DNA from: Diacronema lutheri
Taxonomy: Eukaryota; Haptophyta; Pavlovophyceae; Pavlovales; Pavlovaceae
Assembly: GCA_019448385.1 (NCBI GenBank)
Contig: JAGTXO010000034.1
Span: 234,501 to 298,500 of the forward strand
Direction of reading: 5' to 3'
Length of the DNA: 64,000 bases
This document shows positions 21,663 to 30,651 of this stretch, in pieces. The notes beneath the pieces are model-generated. The model saw only the letters and a program-made list of their open reading frames with translations, ran no database searches and was not told the DNA's origin. Positions within the stretch are counted from its first letter, which is position 1; each line of letters begins with the position of its first letter. A program made the position numbers and the translations under genes.

Positions 21663-24367
21663 CTAACTTATGACGATGCTCTTTCCGACCTCGGGGTAGG
21701 TGCGTCGCATGTAGCACATGAAGCGCTTGTTCATGCGTAGGATGACAAGCCTTTCGAGCTCCTCGTGGCCAAGGAGCGAGTTGCCGTCCGTCAGCACGGT
21801 GTTGGCGCACGACAGCATGCGCTCGCAGAAGCTCTCAGCCATGAGCGAGCCGACCTGGCCCCACGAGCGGCTCGCCATCAGCGGGATGTAGCCAAAGGTC
21901 GGATGCTTGTCGATGGTGCCGTTGTTGAGCAGCTTGCCGCGGTAGAATCTGCCGAGCGGCAGGCCGACGAGATCGTCGACCACATCGGGGCGCCGCGAAA
22001 TCTCGCAGCCGGGAAACTCGACGGCGAGGTTGATTTGCGTGCGCAGCCAGGCATCGACCTGCGTCGTCACCCGCTCGCGCAGCGCGTGCTCGAGCGCGGC
22101 GTGGTTGGTCTGCTCGTCGGACAGCTGCGCCTGCGCGAGCGGCGTCCAACTACTCTCGAGCGCATGCGGCGCGCCGCGCGTTGGCGTGAGCGGCACGCTC
22201 GCGGCTGCTGGGAAGGCAGCAGCTGCTGGAAGGGGCGCAGCAGCGGCAGCGGCCGCTTCCGCGTTAAACCTGTCGACCTGCTTCTCGAACTTGATCATCT
22301 CATTGATGAGGAGCGCGCGCGCAGCTTTTCGCTCGCTGACGGAGAAATGACTGCAGCCCTTGGTGCGCACGTCCAGCACAGTGGCGAGCTGCTCGCGCGG
22401 CGTGATGGTGATCCGCGCGTCGGAGACTGGCTCCTCGATGTCCTTGCCGCAAAACCGGCGCTGAAATTCGACGAGTGCGCGCTTCAGGCACTCCTTGCCA
22501 AGCGGCGTCATGTCCGCGACGTCGCACATCTCGCGCGCGTGCTCAACCGAAGAACCGGCAGACACCTTGTCCCTCTTGATGATCGCAACTGCGCGACGGG
22601 CGACAAAAGCGCACGCCAGGTGGTCAAGCCAGCACGCAAACGCCCGGGGCGCAATCAGCGCGCGCGCACGCTGGTTGCTTTTCAGCGCTGCCTCGAGCTT
22701 GAGAAGCACGAGGGGGACGTACGGGCCCACAAACATCTTCTCCTTCTGCGCGAGCGTGGTCAGGTGCTTGGTCTGGTTGAGGACGGCCTCGAACTCGCGA
22801 GCAGTCTGCCACTGTACGTCAGTCAGCTGCGGGCACGTGTCCTTGACCTGGTCAAACTGGCTCATGTGCGTCGCGAGCGGGCGCTCCATCCGCACGACTG
22901 ACTTGAGGAGCATGTGCGTCGCGAGCGGGCGCTCCATCCGCACGACTGACTTGAGGAGCATGAGGCGTGAGGCGACTCGCGTCGTAGTGAGGTCGACCGC
23001 CAGCTTGATTTCGGGCGCCTAAAGGGATAGTAAGGGGCAATTGGTCGCAAATCAATTCACGCCGCACACGTCGCGTCGCGCGCGCGGCCTTTGCTAGGAG
23101 CGCGCCGCACCTTCAGTACGCGCGCCATGTCGTGGAGGACCGAGAGGCGGCTGCTGTAGCTGAACCACACGGCGAGCTTGTGGATCCGGTTGATGAGCAC
23201 CTGCCCCTCCTTAAAGGGATTGACGACTCTGCCCTTCTTGGAGCGCACGAGGTCGCCGATGGCCGACTTGCCAACCTTGTCGCCGTCGTGCATCAAGCAC
23301 ACGTTGCTGTCGAGGACATCGAGCTCGTTGCCAACTCCTGCAGCTGCTCGGTCGGACGTGACGACGCCAATGAGCTCGCTGAGCTCGATTCCGGCGAGCG
23401 CCTCGATGCGCGACTGCAGCGTGTCCGCGACGGTCACGTTGGTGTTGTCCCTGTCGTGCCGGACGAACACGATCGCGACGACCATGTTGCTGTCGAAGTC
23501 GGGCGGGATGAACTGCAAGCCGGCCGCCTGATACTTGGCGTGGTTGGCGAGAGTGCCGCCGTCGTGGATGAGCTGCATGAACGGATTGCCCTTAGCCTCC
23601 TCGTGCATCTTCTTAATGAGGAAGATGAGGTACGCTTCGAAGCACGCGAACTCAGCGTTCACGTAGTCGGTGAGCTGCTTGGACGTGAGCAAGGCAGGTT
23701 TGTGCTCGTCGGTACTGAACAGCGAGAGCATCGTCTTATACTCCTCGGCGTCGAACGTGCGCTTCGAGATGAGCTGCGGCGTGTATATGTAGAATCGCGC
23801 CTGCCCCGCGAGCTGCTTGCGCGCGCGGTCCGCCGCAAAGTGCGCGTCAAGCTTTCCCTGGGAGCGCTTGCCTAGCGCGGTGAGGCTGGAGACAGCCGCG
23901 CCGTCCGCACGTGCGCCCGCGCTCCCGAGCGCCTCCATGTCCGACGCGAGCCTCGCTCTCTTGGCGTCAAAGCGCGCTGCGCCCGCCGCGCCCCCGTCCG
24001 TCGTGGCCGAGTGGAACTCACGCAGGTGCTGACCGGCGGCCGAGGTGACGAGGCGATTGTTCTTCTTGTCAATCGAGCAACGCAAGATTGTGTTGCACCT
24101 CTTGTCGAGCCCGACGACCACGTTGCAAATGCAATTGCCCACTTTGTGCCACGACTTCGGCGCATCGTCGGCGAGCAGGTTGACGTCGTCCCAAACCTTG
24201 GATTTGACGCCCGGCGGCGGCGCATGGACGTAGAGCGATGGGACGGGTACACCATTGCGCTCGGGCAGCGGCGCATCCGCCGCTGCCGCCGGCGCTGTCG
24301 CCGCCGCCGCCGTCGCCGCCGCCGCCGCTGCCGGCGCTGCGGCCCGCCCGATGAGGTGAGCGCGCAT
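21663..24367 (-). CDS. hAT-superfamily transposase, two exons
   Basis: Exons 24367-23111 and 23018-21663 join at a phase-0 GTGCGG..AG intron to give 870 residues with no internal stop. The N-terminal region has a BED-like CxC...HLREFH zinc-binding pattern. The centre carries catalytic-core-like segments (LIHDGGTLANHAKYQAAG; ELIGVVTSDRAAAGVG). The C-terminus has the hAT dimerisation/insertion region (SLMAESFCERMLSCANTVL; LGHEELERLVILRMNKRF). The enzyme cuts and pastes elements whose ends begin CAGNG and makes 8-bp duplications, exactly as seen here. A 48-bp in-frame tandem duplication repeats MLLKSVVRMERPLATH just after the splice junction and may impair the fold. The ATG at 24367 was chosen because the frame further upstream enters the terminal region and lacks an ATG. 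Confidence 0.88.
22863..22958. repeat. 48-bp tandem duplication inside transposase exon 2
   Basis: Two identical 48-bp units in tandem, in frame, duplicating sixteen residues of the transposase near the start of exon 2. Confidence 0.95.
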
Positions 24368-24528
24368 CGTCGCTTTCGTCGCGACTTCGTCGCGACCGTC
24401 GCGCTGCAAGTGACGAAATCGTCGGCGTCGCCACCGTCACTGTCTCACGCTGTGACGGGCAGTCGCGACCGTCACTGGACGCGAGCAGCGAAGATCGTCG
24501 CGAAGATTTTAGTGACTGGAGAACGCTG

Positions 24529-24536
24529 CAAATTTG
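24529..24536. repeat. hAT target-site duplication, right copy
   Basis: CAAATTTG, directly outside the right inverted repeat and identical to the left copy at 19574-19581. Confidence 0.9.
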
Positions 24537-24633
24537 GTACGTCCCCAATTACGTTGCGACCTGCAGCGGCGACACCAGCGACCGGACCGGGCTGGTCACT
24601 TGAGCTGTGGCACGCAGCACGCGACGCAGACCG

Positions 24634-27600
24634 TCACTCGCTCCACTCGCTCGACGCCGCGCGCTTGGCCCGCTTCCACGCGCGCAGCAGCGCAGGGCTG
24701 CGCAGCGCCGCCTTCGCCTCTTTGACGCCCATTTTTAACTCGTCCTCGGAGAAGCGGACCTCCGCCTCGGCCGAGCCGCCGCCGCCGCCGTCCCCCCCGC
24801 CGCCACCGCCTGCGCCCGCGCCTGCGCCCGCGCCGCTCTGCGCGCCTTGCGCGCGGAGCGCGCGGCCGGCGGCCGAGCCGCCACCATCATCGAGCTCCGC
24901 GACGAGCGCACGAACCTCGTCAAGGCGCCACGCGGCGCGCGCCGCGTCCGCCGCCGCGCGCGCCGCGCCGCCGCCGCCACCGCCGGCGGCCGGCCGCGCG
25001 CCGTCCGCGCCGTCGAAGGCCGCCCCGCCCGGCGCGAGCAGCGCGAGCGCGCGCGCGGCGAGGTCGCGCAGTTCGGCGATCGCGAGCTGCCGCGCGCGCA
25101 CGGCGGGCGCGAGCTCAGCAATGGCTGCCGCCTCCTCCTCAGCACTCAACCAGAGGTGTCCGCCGTCGCGCTCGTCGTCGCCGCCACGCGCGTGTGCGCC
25201 GCGCTCGCCGCCGCCGTCGCCGCCAAGGCGGACGGGCGCGCCGGCGCGCGCGCGCGGCGCGTCGCCAGGCGCTCCGAGGAGAACGGGAGCGAGGCGCAGC
25301 TCGACGGCGCACTCGTCGAGCGCGCGCCCCTCCGCCTCCACCGCGCGCAGCAGCGCGGCCGCGTCGGCGCGCAGCGCGTCGAAGCGCGCGGCCGCCGCGC
25401 CGCCGACGCCGCGATCGGCGGACACCTCGCCGGCGCTCTGCCGGAGCATCGCGTCCGCCACGCCCACCGCGCCCGCGAGCACAAGGCGGAGCGTGCCCGT
25501 CGGCGGGTCCGGCGCGGCGCGCGCGCGCACAAAGGCACCGAGCGCGCGCGCGAGGTGCGGCTCGGGGCAGAGCGTGTGCGCGAGCAGGCAGCAATCTAAA
25601 GTTGAGACGACCGCGCGGCCGTGCGTCGCGGCGGAGACGCGCAGCATGCGCGCCGACTGCGCGAGCCGCCGGTCGGACGGGCGCGCGCCCTCGCCCCACT
25701 CGCGCTCGCAGTAGTCCCGCGCATGGATGATGGCGTCGGCTGCAAACGCCGGCAGCGAGATCGCGCGCTCGAGGTCGAGCAGGCGCGGCAGCGGCGCGGC
25801 TGGGCCGGGCGGGAAGGGCGGAGGCGAGGGCGAGGGCGGGGGCGGGGGCCACGTCTCGTCGTCGGCGTGCGCGCCGAAGCCGAGGACGAAGCGCACCTGC
25901 GTGAGGAGGACGTGCGGCGGCGGCTGAGGCGCCGCGCCCGCCGGCCGCCCGCCGTCCGCGCCGTCCTCGCCGCCCGCGCGCGTCGGCTGCACGGCGCGTC
26001 GCGCCGACTCGGCCGAGCTCGGCGGCGCGCTCGCGCCTAGCAGGCTGCGCAGCCCACTGTCCGAAAGCGGCGCGACTTGCAGCCGGACAAGGAAGCGGTC
26101 GTAAAGGGCGCCCAGCTCGTCAGATTCTGGAAGTTCGTTCGATGCGCCCACGCATGTGAGTAACGGCAACCGAACCGACCCGCCCGCGCCGGTGGCGGAG
26201 GCGTCGACGACATCGGCATCGTCGGCGTGGCGCGCGCCGCCGTCGCGCACCGGCGGCGGCGCGCCGCCCGGCGAGGCGGCGCGCCGTTCGTCGGCCGGCC
26301 GAAGGATCGCAGAGACGACCTCGCCGTGGTAGAGGCGCTCGTTGAGTGTCGCGAGGAGCGCGTTGAGCACCGCCGCGTTCGCCTTGAAGATCTCGTCGAG
26401 AAAGGCGACTGTCGCTGTGGGCAAATAGCCGTCGACTGCGCGCGCGTACCTGCGAGCGGCGAGCGGCAAAGGCGATGGCGGCAAAGGCAATGGCGGCAAA
26501 GGCGATGGCGGCAAAGGCAATGGCGGCAAAGGCAATGGCGGCAAAGGCAATGGCGGCAAAGGCAATGGCGGCAAAGGCAATGGCGGCAAAGGCGATGGCG
26601 GCAAAGGCAATGGCGGCAAAGGCGATGGCGGCAAAGGCAATGGCGGCAAAGGCAATGGCGGCAAAGGCAATGGCGGCAAAGGCAATGGCGGCAAAGGCAA
26701 TGGCGGCAAAGGCGATGGCGGCAAAGGCAATGGCGGCAAAGGCAATGGCGGCAAAGGCAATGGCGGCAAAGGCAATGGCGGCAAAGGCAATGGCGGCAAA
26801 GGAAATGGCGGAAGGCGATGGCGGCAGGCGATGGCGACATGGTAGGAGGGGCGGGAGGCGAGAGCGCGTGAGCGCGTGACGCGCAGGGTCCAGCGCGCGT
26901 GCGAACGGGCAGCGGAATGGCCGCCGTTCGGCGCGCTGCGCCGCGCGCGCGCATGTGCGCCGCGACGGCGTGTCCGGGAGGCCGCGTGCCCGGCGTGTCC
27001 GGGAGGTCGCGTGCCGGGCGTGTCCGGGAGGCCGCGCGCGGGTGCGCCCGCGCCGCGCGGCGGCGCAGCGCAGCGCGGCGCGGCGCGGCGCGGACCGGTC
27101 GTCCTCGAGCGCGGCGAGCGAGAGCGGGCCGAAGAGCTCCTCCGGCGGCGTGAATTTAGAAAGCAGCGCCTCGAATCGCCGCCCGCCGCACGCGGCGGCG
27201 AGCCGGCGCGCGAGCGCAGATTTGGCTGTGCCCGGCGGGCCGATGAGCAACGCGTGCTCGCCGCAGATCGCGCAGAGCGCAAGCAAAGCCGACACCCCCT
27301 CGCGCTCACGCAAGCCGGCGTGCAGCGATGCGCGCAGCCCGACGAGGCCGGGGCGCGCGCGCCGAAGCCACGCCAGCGCCGCGCCGTCAGCGTCGGCCGC
27401 GTTCGCGCCCACGCCGGCGCCGCCGACGGCGGCGGGCTGCGCGCCGTCGGCCGCGGCGGCTCGCGGCGGTACGACGGCCGTCACGACGGCCGGCTCGACG
27501 GCCGTCGGTTCGGCCGACGCGCTCGAGCTGAGCGTGGACGCGCGCCGCGAGCGCGCAACCAGCACCCGCCGTGCCGTCGCGCCGCCGCGCGCGCGCATGA

Positions 27601-29836
27601 GCGCGCCGCGCGCGCCGCGCGCGAGCGTCGGCGTGCGCGCCGCCCAGCGCGCGCCCGCCACCGGCCCGCGCACCGCCGTGTCGGCCGCCGCCGTCGCCGC
27701 GGGCGCTGGCGCCGTGCCGCGCGCGCGCGCGGCGGCGTAAAAGGTGTCAACCTCGTCGCACAAGATCGTCGAGACGCCTCCGCCGTCCGCGCCGTCGCCG
27801 CAGATCGCCGCCATCCGCGCGCACCTGCGCGCCGCCTCGGCGCGCGCGCACACGAGCAGGCAATGCACGCGCACGCCGCGCGTTCTGCGCAGCGCGTGCA
27901 CGCGCTCGAGCGTGCGCATATCGGCGGGCGGGTCGGGCAGTTCACCGTCGGTGACGAGGACGAGATCGGCGGGCGCCGCGTCCACCGCCGCGCCGCGCCG
28001 CGCAACGCCGCGCCGCGCGCCGCGCGCGCCGCCGCCGCCGCCACCGCCGTTGCCGCTTTCGCCACCGCCGTCGCCACCGCCGTCGCCGCCGCCTTCGAGA
28101 AGTTGCAGCGCGACGGCGAGCGCCCCGACAACGTCCGTGCCTCCACCAAAGCCGCCGGTGAGGAGCTCGAGAAGCTCGCGCAGGCCGTCGGCGCCGCGCA
28201 GCAGCTCGCCCGAGTCGGCAACGTCCCGCGCGCCGCCAAACGCGATGCACCGCACGCCACGCGCCTCGCGCGCGGCCGCGCGCGCGGCGGCCAGGACCGC
28301 CGCTTTTGAAAGCGACTCGCGCGCGCCGCCGCCCTCCATCGAGCCCGACGTGTCGAGGCAGACGAGGATGGGACCGCCACCGTCGGCGAGCGGCGTGCGA
28401 TGCGCGCGCGGCGGGCGGCCCGCGCGCCGCGCCGCCGGCCGCGACGGCGCCGCCGCCCACCCGTCGAGCGCCACAGTGCCAAGCGCGCGCTCCGCGTACC
28501 GCGCGCGGAAAAGGCGGCGCGCGCCCGCCGCGCGGGGCCCGTCGAGCGCAAGCAGCGCCCGCTCTGCGGGCAGCGCGCGCGCAATGTCGGACGAGCGCAC
28601 GAGTCCGCCCGCCTCGGCGGGCGGTGCGTGCGGCTGTGCGCGCGCGACGCCGTCCGCGGCGGGCGGGCGCGCGGCAAGCTGTGGCGGCAGGCGGCCGCGG
28701 CGCGCGCCCGCCGGCGCGGCGCGCCGTCCGACGTGGGCGAAGAACGCGCGCAGCTCGGGGAGGCCGTCGATTCGGCGCTGCGTCGCCGCGAGCTGCGCCC
28801 AGCCCGTCCGCCGCCAAACGCCCGACGACGGCCCGAGGCCGCCGCGCGCGCCGCCGCGCGCCGCGGCACGCCGCTCGCGCACGGCGGCGCCGCCGCCGCC
28901 CGCGCCACCCGCGCCGCCGTCGGCGCCGCCGTCGACGTCTGCCCCTTCCGCGCGCGCGACAGCCTCGTCCGAGTCAGTGGCGGTCTCGTCTGGCGCGCCG
29001 GCGGCGGCGCTCGCCTCGTCCTCCGCGTCGGCGCCGTCGGCCGCGACAGGCAGCAGCGCGGCGGGCGTGCGGCCGTCAAGCGCGCAGTCGAGCGCGTCGA
29101 CGCCGGCCATCGCGTCACGCCAGCGCTCGCGCGCGGCGGCGCCGATGGCGGCGGCGGCGGCGCGCGCACGATCCACGTCGCCGTCGGCCTCGCCGCTGGG
29201 CTCGCCGCGCTGCCGCGCGCCCGCCGCGCCCGCCGCGCCCGCCGCGCCCGCCGCGCCCGCCGCGCCCGCCGCGCCCGCCGCGCCCGCCGCGCCCGCCGCG
29301 CCCGCCACGTCCGCGTCAGCGCCGAGCGCGGCGTGGTAGTCGGCGGCGAGTGTGAGGAGTGATCGGAGGAGGACGTCGACGAGGGCCGGGTGGCGCGCGC
29401 AGAGGACGGGCAGCCTCAGCTCGAGCGCGAGCGCGCGGTACTCTGAGAGGAGCGGCTCGCCCGGCCAAATCTCGGGCAGCGCGCCCACCGCCGCGGCGCT
29501 GGGCTCGGTGGCCCAGCTCGGCGAGGAGCGCGCGGGCGCGCGCCCGCCGAGCGCGGCAGCGCGCACCGCCACGGACGCCTCCGCCGCGCGCGCCGTCTCC
29601 GCGTCGGCGAGCGCGCCGGGCAGCACGCCGCGCCGCAGGTCGCGCCGCCACACGTCCACGCCGGCGCGGGCCCACTCGAGGGCGTCGACGCGCGTGCGCG
29701 CGGCGCCAACGCTCGCTGCGAGCGCGAGCAGCTCGGCCGACGGGCCGCCACTCGCAGCTGGCGCGCGCGCAACAGCCCGCTCGGCGCACGCCGCCGTGAC
29801 GAGCGCGACGAGCGTCGTCATCGCGCGAGGCGCCAT
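24634..29836 (-). CDS. ViaA-like VWA domain fused to RavA/MoxR-type AAA+ ATPase
   Basis: Exons 29836-27096 and 26449-24634 join within an Arg codon to give 1518 residues. The N-terminal half ends in a von Willebrand A domain of the ViaA kind: MIDAS DTSGSM near residue 495, GGGTDVVGAL, then VLVTDGELPDPPADMRTLE. The C-terminal half is a RavA-like MoxR AAA+ module: Walker A IGPPGTAKSA near 865, then FTPPEELFGPLSL, GYLPTATVAFLDEIFKA with Walker B, and GASNELPESDELGALYDRF. In bacteria ravA and viaA are adjacent genes whose products form a complex acting on membrane and respiratory proteins; here they form one chain with ViaA first. A 9-bp repeat encodes an (AGA)n tract at 29213-29306. The C-terminal tail ends in an acidic and basic helix. 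The N-terminus could be an organelle-targeting peptide (inferred). The intron is filled by a 15-bp minisatellite. Confidence 0.9.
26467..26830. repeat. 15-bp minisatellite filling the RavA-ViaA intron
   Basis: About 23 copies of GGCAAAGGCAATGGC with G/A variation at one position. It fills most of the donor-distal part of the intron at 26450-27095 and creates artificial reading frames such as AKAMA repeats. Confidence 0.95.
29213..29306. repeat. 9-bp coding repeat (AGA tripeptides)
   Basis: About ten copies of a CGCCCGCCG unit within exon 1 of the ViaA-RavA gene, encoding an Ala-Gly-Ala tripeptide tract between the N-terminal helical region and an acidic linker. Confidence 0.85.
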
Positions 29837-29851
29837 CGCCCGCGTGCAAGA

Positions 29852-30370
29852 ATGGCGCCGGTGCTCGCGATCGCGCTGCTGTCGGCGACCGCGCGAGTGC
29901 CGTTGGTGCGCGGTGGGCCGCAGCTGCACGCGCGCGCCGGGCGGCGCGTCTGCGCCGTGGCGCTCGCGCCTCCCCCGAGCGCGCGTCGCGCCGCGGTCGG
30001 CGAGTGGGCCATGCTCAGCGGCCCGTTCGTTGGCGCCAAGGTCATCCTGGCGGCGGACGGCTCGGTGACGTACGCGTCGCCGTCGGGCACGGGGCTCTGG
30101 CGCGGCGTACGGTGGGAGGCGGTCGGGCGTTCGGAGAGCGCGCTGCGCGTCATCCTCGCCTCGATCAAATCGGGCGACGAGCTGAGCTTCGATGGCGATA
30201 TGGGGCCCGGCGGCGAGGAGGGCTCGCTCGCGCTGAGCGGGCGCGTCCTCCGCTCGGTGCAGCAGCGGCGCGTTTCGCGCTGGGACTTTGCAAAATCGCT
30301 GGCGTGGGGCGACGCGCGCGACAGCGAGGACATCGGCCCCTTCGTCCTGCTGCGCCAGGCGCCGAGCTGA
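29852..30370 (+). CDS. Small protein with probable plastid transit peptide
   Basis: Single exon of 172 residues. The first 45 residues are hydrophobic, then Arg/Ala-rich (LAIALLSATARVPL, then ARAGRRVCAVALAPPPSARR), like a bipartite signal plus transit peptide of a secondary plastid. The mature part is compact, with EWAMLSGPFVGAKVILAADG, GTGLWRGVRWEAVG and SGDELSFDGDMG, and ends FAKSLAWGDARDSEDIGPF. It looks like a small beta-rich domain, but I recognise no family. Its ATG is only 15 bp from that of the divergent ViaA-RavA gene. A second ATG at 30011 would drop the targeting region. Confidence 0.65.
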   Translation: MAPVLAIALLSATARVPLVRGGPQLHARAGRRVCAVALAPPPSARRAAVGEWAMLSGPFVGAKVILAADGSVTYASPSGTGLWRGVRWEAVGRSESALRVILASIKSGDELSFDGDMGPGGEEGSLALSGRVLRSVQQRRVSRWDFAKSLAWGDARDSEDIGPFVLLRQAPS

Positions 30371-30651
30371 GCGGCGGGGCCGCCCGCGCGCGCGCCACCC
30401 GGCGCCACGCGCCACGGGCGTGCGTGGTGCGCCGCGCCGAACGGCGAGTGAGGAGCCCTAGATGCTTCGCGCGCGGCGGTGGGCGTTCCGGGCGGGGCGA
30501 CGGGAGCGAGGCACGCCGGGCGACTGGCCCGGTCGCACTGTTCAAAGTCCACTCAGCAAAGCCCTCGCTCAGACTCCATTCGACGTGACTGACACACGTG
30601 TGACATGACAGTCAACTTGGAGCACGCTGAGAGGCTGAGTGCGCGCGCGCA
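30371..30651. other. Intergenic region upstream of the insulysin gene
   Basis: Presumed 3' UTR of the preceding gene and promoter of the protease gene. It contains a less GC-rich stretch from 30540 to 30640 with short inverted words around ACACGTGTGACATGACAGT. No clear TATA box is visible. Confidence 0.4.

Larger units (their letters stand above)
19582..24528. mobile_element. Complete hAT-superfamily DNA transposon (4947 bp)
   Basis: The ends are perfect 11-bp inverted repeats, CAGCGTTCTCC at 19582 and GGAGAACGCTG ending at 24528, flanked by the 8-bp duplication CAAATTTG. Subterminal regions on both sides are rich in GTGACG/CGTCAC and GTCGCGA words, as is usual for transposase binding sites in hAT elements. 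It carries a two-exon transposase (21663-24367, minus), a second minus-strand gene (20141-21281) and a plus-strand coding segment at its left end. Intact ends and an apparently open transposase suggest recent or current activity. It sits 85 bp upstream of the exchanger ATG and downstream of the RavA-ViaA fusion gene. Confidence 0.9.

Noticed and set aside
26475-26879. AKAMA-repeat protein
   Set aside because: Translation of the 15-bp intronic minisatellite; the family alignment requires this sequence to be spliced out.
27744-29339. 531-residue plus-strand frame opposite ViaA-RavA exon 1
   Set aside because: Pro/Ala/Ser-rich shadow; VWA and AAA+ motifs lie on the minus strand.
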